Origin: Centropus unirufus
Lineage: Eukaryota; Chordata; Aves; Cuculiformes; Centropidae
DNA length: 64,000 bases
Direction: 5' to 3'
NCBI GenBank assembly: GCA_013397695.1
Contig: VYZI01000021.1
Span: forward strand, 4,088,590-4,152,589
Under the pieces are notes generated by a model. It had not been told where the DNA came from. It did not search any database and worked only from the letters and a program-made list of their open reading frames with translations. The position numbers and the translations under genes are program-made. Shown here one piece after another: positions 47,285 to 57,800 of the stretch (its first letter is position 1; the number at the start of each line of letters is the position of its first letter).

Positions 47285-47290
47285 TTTATT
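47285..47290 (-). terminator. IGF1R: Distal IGF1R poly(A) signal
   Basis: AATAAA on the minus strand, followed by a T/G-rich stretch (TTTGCCTGTTGCTG, then TTTGTTG) about 20-45 bases downstream, as expected of a cleavage site. Its distance from the stop codon fits the human 3' UTR length. The choice among several AATAAA copies is inference. Confidence 0.6.
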
Positions 47291-47679
47291 TAACTTAAAT
47301 CATGTAGTACTGAAACTACTAGAAAAAAGCAGAGTAAGAGAAACTAAAGGAGCCTTAGCTTCAGCCATTCAAAATAGACAAAGTTTCTTCTTTTCATAAT
47401 GTAAAGAATCCCGAGTATATCGCAATAACAGGAATAAATTCTTACAACAGAATATACAAAAACATTTTGAAATTTTTTTTTATCTACTGATTCATTTTAA
47501 TATAAACACAGGAATTTCTTTAGGAATAATTTATACACAGCAAGTCTTTTTATGTAATAAATTGGCCATGTTATTTGTTTAATTCTTCTCTTAAAAAAAT
47601 TCAAACAAGAAAACTTGGAAAATGTTGTATTTGCAACTGCATCCATTCCTTAGCACTTTCTAGTTTAGTTTTTGTCCCA

Positions 47680-47686
47680 GAGGTAG
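47680..47686 (-). promoter_or_regulatory. let-7 seed match (7mer) in the IGF1R 3' UTR
   Basis: The mRNA strand reads CTACCTC followed by T, a 7mer match to the let-7 seed near the end of the 3' UTR. let-7 regulation of IGF1R is known in mammals; conservation of this exact site is not tested here. Confidence 0.4.
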
Positions 47687-48175
47687 ACAAACTCTGGCCA
47701 ATGCTTTCATCTCAAACCTCACCGGTTCAGAAAACAGAAGAGCTGATTTTTAAACGGTATCTAAATCCTCGTAACCCTTCCGCGCCGCGGTCACTCAGGA
47801 TTGGGGGGGAATGAGGGGGAAGGGATCTTCAACACTCTTAAATAAAAATAAATAGGGACCCTGCCTTGCTCATTCCAACAAAGCTTCCAATGGTGCTCAG
47901 TATCTCTAGAGGCTGCAGATGGACTTCTGAAGTGATAAATCTGCAAAGAATCTTCAACAGCATTTGTGAAAATTGTCTTCCCTCTTTCTCTTACGCAGTC
48001 GCATCCTTCCAACCACACGGCCAAGCAGGTTCTGCACAGCACAGTGAGAGTGGGTAGCAGCAAGACCCGTTCTATTTCCCTGACCAGTGAGGTTCTTGTA
48101 GTCCATGAAGGTAACTGCCCATGACGGTAAAGTGAAACGACCACTTAAGCTGATCCCACCCCAACCAGAGGGCTC

Positions 48176-48183
48176 TGGAAGAC
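48176..48183 (-). promoter_or_regulatory. miR-7 seed match (8mer) in the IGF1R 3' UTR
   Basis: The mRNA strand reads GTCTTCCA, a full 8mer match to miR-7, a reported IGF1R regulator in mammals. Confidence 0.45.
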
Positions 48184-48514
48184 CAGGATACTGAAGATAC
48201 AGAACATTTCTCCAACTTCTTTATTCACTCGCTGGATACTGGGGCACAAAGCTTGGGTGGGTAGGGGGAGAGGGCCACGCTGCGAGCTGGCCAAGTTAGC
48301 AATCCTTTTTGGCATAGTGTAAAGCTGGCTAGTAAACCGGTACCATCCAAACACCTGACCACAAACACACACCCACACGCAGACACAGGAAAGTGCCCTT
48401 AAATTATAGTTTAGGCATTGAAAAACTACAAAGTTTATAAAATTATTCTACGTACTTACAAAATGCAATGAGACATTTAATTAGTTCTTGTAAACCAGAT
48501 CTTCGTCAACTGAC

Positions 48515-48522
48515 TACCCGTA
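48515..48522 (-). promoter_or_regulatory. miR-99/100 seed match (8mer) in the IGF1R 3' UTR
   Basis: The mRNA strand reads TACGGGTA, a full 8mer match to the miR-99/100 seed. This CpG-containing site is rare by chance, and IGF1R is a known target of the family, so it is one of the more credible sites. Confidence 0.6.
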
Positions 48523-49255
48523 ATCTACTGGACTTGAAGCCCTATTGAAAATGCTAATGGATAACTAATCAACAGAACACATAGGGAAAGAAAGATGAGC
48601 ACACACGCAGACTCCTGAGAGTCCTAAGGTACTTGCAAACCAGACCGAGTATAAGCTGAGACTGTTCATACCGACCGATGGCACCCACCGTCCAACCCCT
48701 GGGAATGGATTTCCCGCTCCAGCTGGGAAGGCCAGGGGATTCTTTACAAGTACCAGCGATCAGAATTGTGATACCTGAGCTCTGATGCTGTCCCACACAC
48801 CAAGCTCAGGACACTACCTCCATCTTCTGCCAAGCCCCGTGTCTCTGTAAATACCCATTTCCGTCTCCTTTGTTTTCACGTGTCTCTGCACAAACCCATC
48901 TCAATTCCGATTTACCTGGCTCTGCTTAATTTCAGAGGCCATTCATGGTCCCTGAAAAACCAGTTCCAGAACTGAGACATCCTTCGAAGCCCTCCTGCCT
49001 GTTTATAGTTCTGTATCTTCAGCACCCCTGGCTACTAGGGTTGTTTCTACACATCGTTCTTACATTCTTGTCTGCACAACTGCTCAAGGGTTAAGTTGCA
49101 AGATCTGGCTTTTGTCACTGGTTTTAAGGAGTGGATCCCTTGCACCTTCCTCCACTGTTGTTCAGCCCAGTGATTAAATACACGGTTGGGAAAAAAAAAA
49201 AAAAAAGGATAACTGGAAACAAGTGTTACTCGTACTAGTGGAATGAAAAGGGTTT

Positions 49256-49330
49256 AAATATATATATATATCTATATTATAGATATATATATGCAGATGT
49301 ATATATATGTATATATAGATATATATGTAT
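49256..49330. repeat. AT microsatellite with a perfect 15-bp hairpin
   Basis: A (TA)n-derived tract in the IGF1R 3' UTR. Positions 49262-49276 and 49278-49292 are perfect inverted arms around a single central base (core CTATATTATAG). Further interrupted ATATAT blocks continue to 49329. Confidence 0.9.
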
Positions 49331-50431
49331 GGAGTTATACCAACAGTAGCAGTGTTTCCACTTCAACTCGGGTTGTACCCAACATCCCTTAGCAGTCCCC
49401 AGAGGACCTGACAGCAGTTCCATCTGGTGACCAGTTGACCTGGGCGAACTGGGCTTCCTTTCCTTTGACTTTAAAGACCAAGAGGAGCATCAGTGTGAAC
49501 ACACCTAGAACCACACATCGCCCAGAAGCAGCTTCCAAGGGCAGAGGCATCACGCTGAGGAAGACTCGGTGCGCACAGGCTGGCCTCTTGCCTTCCATCA
49601 CGCTTGGCATCTGCGTCTAGCTCATTGCTCCGCAATATGAGCGCCTTGGTACAGCTGGCCCTTCTGGGTTTATAGAGGAGCCACATTCCTGTTCAACCAA
49701 GCGACCTTCTGTGCCACTGAGCAGCTTTTAGACCCGAGCAAAGTGAGAACAGTGGCCGAGCGCTAGAAACAAAGCCACCTGCTCCCCACAACGATGCCCA
49801 TTTGTTATGCTACTGCATCAAAACATCTTGGTACCACTTGTCAAAATGCTGGTTTTCAGGGCTGGGTGGGCTTTTGTTTTCAATTTATAAACAAATCAGA
49901 TTACTTTGACTTTATTCAAACATAGCTTAAGTTCTAAATAAATTTCCATACTAGACAAGCCAGTGGTCTCAGGGAAGAACAACATTACAAACCATATTAT
50001 GACTCTATCAAGCCAACATCAATTCTCAGTTGTTCACATGCACAAACAACCTGATTTACTGTCCAAGGGAAGGCTGCATGAAAAACCCATGTGAATAAAG
50101 CTATTCAAAATGCACAAAACACAACAACAACAAAAAAGCCATGGAAACAAACAGAACAAAACAGGAATTAAGCTTGAACTGCAAACACAGAACGCAATGG
50201 TATCATGAAGGTGGTTTGGTCCAGGAGAGCTGACTGTCATCACACAAGCGTACGTGTCATCCCGTGACTGTCTTCTACCGAAGTGCTTTTTGAAATGTTT
50301 ATCATGAAGGGTGCTACGTCATTAGTGTTTCTTCCTACTGCATTTTAAAACCACCTACAGGTAATTACAAAAACCACTAACTTGGACAGTTTTATCAAAA
50401 CCCTCCTAGCCAGCTGAAAGATCTGAGGATC

Positions 50432-50438
50432 TCCAGTT
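50432..50438 (-). promoter_or_regulatory. miR-145 seed match (7mer) in the IGF1R 3' UTR
   Basis: The mRNA strand reads AACTGGA. A second copy is at 53612-53618. miR-145 targeting of IGF1R is described in mammals; single 7mers are weak evidence by themselves. Confidence 0.35.
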
Positions 50439-51622
50439 GTGGTAATCAATATGTGCAAGAGAGGGGAGCAGTCACTGCACCAAAAGGTCACTGGAACCTA
50501 ACACGAAAAAATGGAAAACCTCAACAACCAAGCAAAAACTTCAAATTTTGTTTGTTTCTCAGGGCTAGAGAGAAACACTCCCCCTAAAGACAAACCCGGT
50601 AGCACTTAATCAGAGTGCTCCGTGTTCAAGAGGCCATGTACAAGTCAAAGTAGCCAAGCACCACGTTGTTCAGATACCACAACCAACACCTGCACGAACA
50701 GCTGCCGGAGCTGGAAAAAGAGAAACACTATACATCAAGTTGATGGCAAGCTCGTGTTAGTCCTGTGTGCTTGTAAACCAGTTACACGCTGTCAGAGGGC
50801 AGTTAAAATGTGATGGCTGGTCCATCAGAATCCACAGTTACGAAGCATATAAACCAGGGAAGAAAAGGGAACTGACTTTTTACTGGCACGTTAAAAGAAA
50901 TCAATTCCGTGTTAGTTTTGAAAAAAAGAGAAAAAAAAAAATCAACATCAGTGCTCTCATGAAACAGAAGCAGCAGAGAATCCAAAGCTGGGAACTCGAT
51001 GTAGTAGAATTATCAGGCAGCCCGTGACAGGTTTCAAAATTACTTTTGGTCAAGGAAGCAACGCTCTTGCTGGCCGAGCCAATTTATTTTGGGTACTGAT
51101 TCAACCAATGTCTTTTCGATGCTCGCAGCATCGGGAATGACTTAGCACATCCTGCAAAAAGACCATTCCCTTTAGTCTAGCAGTTCCTCTGGACTTTCAA
51201 ACATTGTGAACCATTAATGTCCCTAAGAAATTTCATCAAATAGTTGGAATCTAAGTCCTCCTACTGGGCCAGCTATGCCTCTGCTCATCTATATGTGCGG
51301 TGTTTTATGGCTGACCTGGGGACTGCCACGATGGCACGTTAAAAAGCCCTTGTGTTTCCTTCAGGAACGGTCACCCTAACTCAGATGACTCTTGGATTCC
51401 TCCTCACAATAATGATTTGAGCCAAAAGATTGGAGAAACTCCTTGGAACTGAGGCAAATCTGCTCTGAAGTGACCCTTTGTGCCAGGCAGTGACTGTTCC
51501 CCCCCAGAACCTAGGGCATGTGGTATATGGAGTGAGAGGTTACCAGTATCAACGGCATTTATTGGCTGCTGAGAAATGTGAGATGTACGTTTTGTATATA
51601 CACACATATAAAAAAATAAGAG

Positions 51623-51630
51623 TGAGGTAG
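51623..51630 (-). promoter_or_regulatory. let-7 seed match (8mer) in the IGF1R 3' UTR
   Basis: The mRNA strand reads CTACCTCA, the optimal let-7 8mer. It lies in an AU-rich context, which favours accessibility. IGF1R is a known let-7 target. Confidence 0.55.
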
Positions 51631-53611
51631 ATAAATGTTTGAAAAACAAAATCAACAACTGTCCCCCGTCATACTCAAAACCCTTATCTCAGTAATTAAA
51701 TTTATTATGGGGCGTCTCTACAGTGATTGAAACTGATAGCACAAAAATAAATAAAAAATCCTACATAGAATACCTTCTTAATTAACTTTTTTGTCTTTTT
51801 CATTTTTCAAAGGGAAAAATAACTATGGGACAGAGGCAAGAGAAGATAATGGGACCTAAACTACACAAGCAAAAAGCACTACAAACATTTTAAAATCTCC
51901 AGTCAAAACTAGCAATCAGTATATTTCAACTCTTTGTTCTTACTCCAAAGATTTCAACACTTCCATCCCAGAACCACCTCTTCACTGCCATCGTTTGGTT
52001 GGATCAGTGCTAAACAAAGGCCTAGATGCTGTAACTAACGTCAGACGAGCAACTGGTACGACTCCTTGGTTTTAGACTTTCTGATGCCCCTTCCTTCCCC
52101 TTTCACCAAGGCTCCAGCAACCGAACAAACAAGCCCACTCACTCGCTTTTGTTCTCAGGTTTGGTCTAAGATTTAAGCAATAAGCTTGCTGCACTCCAAC
52201 AGGTTCCCATAGCTGCCAACACTTAACTGTTTGCTAGCCAAGCCGCTGGCCCCAACTGCAAGCTTTCCACTCAGCCTCACAGAAATGGCTTGGTGGGCCG
52301 GGTTGGGTCTTTTAACTCAGGGCCCCGAGTGCAGCCCAGGGTGCCCTCCACAAGGGCCTCCTCATCAGGAAGAGCCGGGCTTTGCCAGAGCCAGAGTTCA
52401 GCAGGCACCCTAAGAATGCCTGGCACCACCAGCTTCAACTGGTGCAGCCCGTCTCCACGGGGTGGGAGAGTCAGGAGAGCCTTCTTAAACACCAGTGACC
52501 CAAAAACCCGGTGTCTACTGTTGTACCCAACAAATGAAGAACATACACGCGTGTGTGGGGAGTGGGTGGGGGGTGGATGTGTGCCACAACCAAAACAAGC
52601 GGGGAGGGGAGGAGGGGCAGGGCCCTTGTACAACAATGAATATCAACACTGAACAAGAATGTACTAAATATTAAACCTTTTTTTTTTCTGACCTGAGTTT
52701 GTATCATGCCTTGCACTGTAAGAGACTCGCGTGCTGTCTGGGCAGAGGTTAGTGGGAAGGAAGGAAAACTGGGGTTCAGAACCACCACACCACAGCAGTG
52801 CTGGAGTGTTCCCGTGCGGGGCATCCCTTCTTTCTCCATATCCCCCTCAATAGCCCTGTAGCCCACACAGCCAAGATGTTGTAAAACAACTAAATGGAAG
52901 GAAAAATAAAATAAAATAAAAAAAAAAAGGAGGAAATGTATTTATAAAAAGGCATTAAACAGTTCATGGCAAATCATATGAAAGGTATCAGTTCCTGGGG
53001 AGGAGGAAGTAGGTTACACACTATAGTACAAAGCATAAGAAATTCATTGAAGTGGGAGGGGAGGGAAGGGAAGGAGGGCAGACCTGAAGGTTTTCATAGA
53101 TTAAATCCACAAAGATAAAGAACAAAAAAAATAGCAGCTTTTTTTTTCTGTACAGACATATAGATGAGTATCTGAACTGTAAAAAAGTTATAAAAGTGAC
53201 ACAAAAGACAATGTGTATGCAAATGATCCATGGTCTAACATAGAACTGCAAGACCCTTCGAGAAGTCTTAATAATAAAGAGAAAAGGTCAACAAAGCATT
53301 GTATACTTGAATCCGGTCACTGCTTTTTTTTGTCTTCTCCAATTTATGGTTCTAGGTGTTTTTTCCCTTGCAAGCCTGTGAAGGAAGGCAGGCTGCAACG
53401 ATGGAGATCTCTGCCGGTTACTTTCATGTTTCATTTTTGGCGTGCGGTTGACATTTTTTTTTTGTAGAAAATGCACGTTTGTTTAGCTCAGCACTGCCAG
53501 TTCTGTCCAGAATTCATTAGGATGGGGACAGGGGCGCAGGGAGGGCCGTTTCTTTACCCCATCCCTTTTATCTTCTCCATCACAAGAAAAAAAAAAATTC
53601 ATCACATTTTG

Positions 53612-53618
53612 TCCAGTT
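53612..53618 (-). promoter_or_regulatory. miR-145 seed match (7mer), second site
   Basis: The mRNA strand reads AAACTGGACAAAA around the AACTGGA match, about 850 bases after the stop codon in an AU-rich stretch. Confidence 0.4.
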
Positions 53619-53741
53619 TTGAAGAAAGCGCTGACAATTTGATAGATTTAATTTGCTTGTTAAATACCAGTGTATGATTGAATCGAACGTATTGGTCAGG
53701 ATCTCTTTTAAACAGAGCAGTTGATTACTGTGCTCCTTCCA

Positions 53742-53995
53742 TGCCTACAAAAAAAAAAAAGAAAAAAAAAAGAAAACCCAAAACAAAACAAAAAATCATA
53801 AAGTTCTTTTTCTGTTTTTGGCAAAATTTGGCAGCGTTGAAAATGGTAACAACCTCGGACGAATTATGGCCCTTTTTTATTCTTTTATGTGTTCCTAAAA
53901 AGATTTAAGAGCAACATTAAAAATCCAGTCTTTTTAAATTTTTTGTGTGTGTTTTTTTTGTGGGTTTTTTTGTTTGTTTTTTTTTTTTTTATAAA
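53742..53995. repeat. A-rich and T-rich low-complexity stretches
   Basis: An A-run block at about 53748-53793 and T-run blocks at about 53936-53992 within the IGF1R 3' UTR. Such runs are prone to sequencing error; the short Lys-rich or Phe-rich frames across them are artefacts. Confidence 0.85.
53817..53824 (-). promoter_or_regulatory. miR-182 seed match (8mer) in the IGF1R 3' UTR
   Basis: The mRNA strand reads TTGCCAAA, an 8mer match to miR-182, reported to act on IGF1R. Confidence 0.4.
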
Positions 53996-54118
53996 GACCT
54001 ACAGTGCTGGGCAGGCGCTCGCACAGGTACCGGGAGCCACCTGGCCTGCGATATCTTTGATCTGATAAAAGTGCTGTACGGTTGAACTTGCACGCAGATA
54101 TGTTTCCCATAATGAAGC

Positions 54119-54181
54119 AAAGAGAGAGGCAGAAAGAGAGAGGAGAGGAGAACAGAGAGAGAGAGAGAGAGAAAGAGAGAT
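54119..54181. repeat. AG/CT microsatellite
   Basis: A purine-rich GAGA tract on the plus strand, so a CT-rich tract in the IGF1R mRNA, about 300 bases after the stop codon. The uninterrupted part, (AG)n, is at about 54153-54170. Confidence 0.9.
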
Positions 54182-54465
54182 CAGATCTCAAGTTTTTTGT
54201 CGCTATTAAGTGTTAACATTAGAGTTTTAAAAGGCCGACTGTGTGCCCCATGAATGGAGTCCTGTACTGAAACAAACATCTGCTTGCATATCGAAAAAAA
54301 GAAAAAAAATACAATAACTCGTTTACTGAAAAAAAGGGTTCTCCCAAGTGCAGCTATGGCAGTTCTGAAGATCCACTGAGGTACAGTAGGCTTTTGAATA
54401 TATTGTAACTTCCTTACTTTCTTCCCCCAATGTGTTTTATTTCCGTGAGATTCTGGGACTAAGGA

Positions 54466-54832
54466 TCAGCAGGCCGAAGACTGGGGCAGCGGTAAGGCCC
54501 TCTCGTTCTTGCGTCCCCCGTTCATGTGTGCGTACGGCTGTCGCTCCTCGAAGCTGGCCCGAAGCACCACCACGCCTGGGCCGTTCTCGGCTTTGTGTCC
54601 TGAGTGCTTGTCAGTGGGCTGGAGGGTGGAGGAGGGATCTAAAGGAATGCTCTCCATGTTTTCAGTCTCCAGGTCAAGCTCCTCTGTGTCTGGAGGTTTG
54701 TTCTCTTCACTGTAGAAGAAGGAGACCTCTTTGAACGCTGGATCCAGCTCGTCTTTTATGCTCCCAATTATTTCCAGGAAGGAGGGCCTCATTTTCGGAT
54801 TGTACTGCCAGCACATGCGCATCAATTCGAAC
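54466..54832 (-). CDS. IGF1R: IGF1R exon 21 (last): kinase end and C-terminal tail
   Basis: Codes the last 121 residues of the insulin-like growth factor 1 receptor, a membrane receptor tyrosine kinase, and ends in TGA at 54468-54466. The acceptor TTTCCTGTCCAG precedes the G that completes the Leu codon begun in exon 20. The first part is the final kinase-lobe helix (FELMRMCWQYNPKMRPSFLE). The tail follows, with EVSFFYSEENK, HSGHKAENGPG, ERQPYAHMNGGRKNERALPL and the terminus PQSSAC (human ends SSTC). Compared with human as remembered, the first Tyr of the FYY pair is Phe, and the serine cluster before the HSGHK motif is reduced. The upstream residues of the open frame to 54858 are intron. Confidence 0.98.
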
Positions 54833-57800
54833 CTGGACAGGAAACACAGCACAAGCATTTACTGAGGTGTTTCACCAGCCCCGGTTGGAGCCCAACCAAC
54901 CATGACTGCATCGCACCTCATGTTTTAGAGCACCGTTCCATTTGGGTGGAAGATAAAGTCAGAGAACTTTTCCAGGCCAAGGCCTCCACGTCACGTTTCG
55001 ACCTTCCTCCTAATCATTGATTCACTTCTAGAGCTCCCACCTCCACCTTCGCTGCTCTCTCTCACACATTCACCCATAAAACACTCTCATGGATACCCAA
55101 CATCCAGAGCATTTTGTGGTTTTATTCTGACTTGGTGTTTTACCCCAAAGCACCCCGTGCTTGGTCACTAAACAACAGCATCTCTTCACAGTATCTTTTC
55201 CAAACAATCAATCCCAGCCCTATCAATATTGTCTTGGAAAAAAATGAAAACAGGCAATACACACAGGGTAAAGCACCGCTTTCTTCACCCTGAATGAAGA
55301 AAATCACATTAAAATTAATTTTAATCCCCCACAGCCGATCTTGAAGACATCTTCTGGTCTTTTATTTAAAAATGATGTTGTTTTCATTACGGCCAGGGAT
55401 GCATTCATATTTTATGGAGTGTGAGATCATCTGTTTAAGCACATCCATGACTGGATCTGTACAATGTCCCACGCTGGCAAAACAAAACCACGAAATGGAA
55501 CAGTCATACAGCTGTAACGAAAACAGCATTTTCATGATGCAGCAAAATTGGATATTCCTGAGACATCTCCCTAAGCTTTAAGCATGACACACGCAAGGAT
55601 TTCACTGGCTGTGAAGGTGGAACATTAGCACAGCACAAATTTAAATACGAAAAGGACAATTAATGTTAATTCTTGGAGCCAATCTTCTGTGTACAGAGCA
55701 CGTGGAGATGCACACGGTGTGCAGGAAGTCACCAATGGCCAGAGCAACAGCTTTCTGTGCTAGAAGAAGAATGTATCTAAAAAACCAAAGAAAAATCTTT
55801 CAGTTAAGATAATGTGGGGCTATGCTCCCTCTTCACTTACCTCTCAGCACTGTGACCCGCAGGCCCAGTATAAGCCCTTTTCCTTGCCTGCCTTGCTGGT
55901 CCAGTGGCCAGCGCACCCATGTAGGGAAAACCAGGTGACCTAAACCCTTAGTTTTGGTTCTATAAAGCAGCAGTATCATTTTCCTACTTTCCACAGATTT
56001 TCAGAAAGCAAACAAGCAATTCTGGTTTATGCTCCCACTGCCTTACACCCCCGTGGCCATGGAGGAGACCTCTGCCTCCGGGTGTGGAATGGCTTCATTT
56101 GTGAAGTTAAAGCAGCACCCAAGTCCGTCACAGAGCAATGTCTTCACGTCTCCCAAGCCCCTGCTCCAGAACAAACCTCTCAACACAACTATCCCCTGCA
56201 CTCCGGGGCTGTTGCTGAGCATCGCTACGCAGAGCTGGGTCCGGAGCGTCTGGGAACCCTGGCCTGAAACAAAAGCAAAGCAAAGCAAAGCAACCCGCTC
56301 CCCCAGAAACTCATTCCGTGGGAAATACTGTTCCATTTTCTCACAGGGCGCACTGTGTGCTCAGCTGAGGTGAACTGAAGAGAAGGAAAGTTGCTGTGTT
56401 TGGGGTGCAAACACTGCTGAGAGTGCTTCAACCGAAACAAAAGCGATGTGAATTGAGTTGAACCTCACGAACAGCGCTGCTAGAGCTCAGCTGGCACAGC
56501 CCCGCACGAGCAAACGTCAGCCACCTGAGCACAGCCTGTGGCACCCAAAAACAAGCTGGCAAAACCAGTCTGTGCTGGGAGAACTCCCTGTGTGCTCAGT
56601 GCTGCACTCCAACAGGCACGTAGGCATAGAAACGCTGTTCAGCTATGGCTTGTTTCTGAGTCTAAAGTCTTTCACAACGAAAGCGAAGCCAAACTATAAA
56701 ACTGCTCTGTACCCTCACCCACAAATGAAGAGGAGAGCTTGAGACATAAATATATAAAATCCATTTCTGTTACTTCATTGCTGTTTCCTTTCCAGCTGAC
56801 TGCTGTGTCCCTGAATAGAAGCACTGGCTGGAGCCAAGAACACTGGATATTTGCTGGCGCTTCGCCCTGAGGCCTCAGGGCAATGCTAAGGAGATACCAC
56901 AAGCAGCAGAGTAATGCATGTGACATCAGCACAAACAAGGACATGTGATGTTTCTTTTAAGCCATTCCAGCTTTCAAACCCCTACACAATTCCCATAAAA
57001 GGATTTTTTTTTTCCTCTTTAACTCTGTGGATTCAAAGACTTTGTTTACATTATCTTAAACAAAAACCCCAACCCTTTTCAGCAGACAATGAATGCAAGA
57101 GGCTACAGGCTGTTTATACCCGAGCACTCTTGGTTATGTTTCTGACTGGTGGCAAGGGAGCTCAGGGAGGTTGCAGACACCGTCATGAGATACAGAGGAA
57201 GCGCCAGCTCCGCTCAAAGAACTGGGCAGAAACTGAGCAACTTCTTGCACTGAAACAGTAAAACCCAGAAAATGGAAATTACTACAGAGGCTGCATCCCA
57301 TTTGAGCGTGCGTTTGTGCTTTGCATCAGACCTGATTTGCTGGGGAAAACTGAAAGGCCCTCTCTTGTCCTGCTGTTGCTACATGCTGACATTACCTCTG
57401 CAGAGCAGACCCTGGTGCTAGCCAGGAACAAAGGGAAAAGCAGCAGCGTGTAAATAGTCTAAGGCAGCTACAATACATGTGGGGGAAGTAATTTTGCTTC
57501 AAAAACAGAGTGGAATTCCAGCCTCCACAACTTTTAAAAGCCCCGTGGGAACACACTGTCTGGGAGCTTCAACTGTAACAAACCTTGTCATGCAGCCATC
57601 ACCTGAGGAGCGCTGCCACAACAATGGCAGTACCTAAAAACAGCTTTATTACACAGGAAGAGGAGCAAAACAGCACATCTTCACCTCCTGGCACCGTCTT
57701 ATTGAACCATCTGTCTTATTACACGGTTCTGTCTGCAAAACCATGCAAACTATGCCAAGAGGGCGTAGCATAAACAGAACCGAGTCTTGTTTCACCCTGT

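Larger units (their letters stand above)
47265..54465 (-). other. IGF1R: IGF1R 3' untranslated region
   Basis: About 7.2 kb from the stop codon to the AATAAA at 47290-47285, close to the roughly 7-kb 3' UTR of human IGF1R. It is rich in A/T-runs and carries seed matches for several microRNAs known to act on IGF1R. Simple repeats are present: an AT hairpin at 49256-49330, a CT tract and poly(A/T) stretches. Further AATAAA copies on the minus strand at 53881-53876, 51706-51701, 51088-51083 and 49916-49911 could give shorter transcripts. The frames inside, on either strand, are not genes. Confidence 0.8.

Noticed and set aside
54119..54181. GAGA-rich tract considered as a regulatory GAGA element
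   Set aside because: It lies within the IGF1R 3' UTR and has the form of a plain microsatellite.
54833..54858. N-terminal extension of the IGF1R exon 21 frame from the ATG at 54858
   Set aside because: These codons are intron sequence, including the pyrimidine tract and acceptor TTTCCTGTCCAG. The exon begins at 54832.
56029..56373. Overlapping frames of 114 (plus) and 97 (minus) codons in IGF1R intron 20
   Set aside because: Open on both strands over the same bases with no recognisable motif and no splice sites in support; probably chance.
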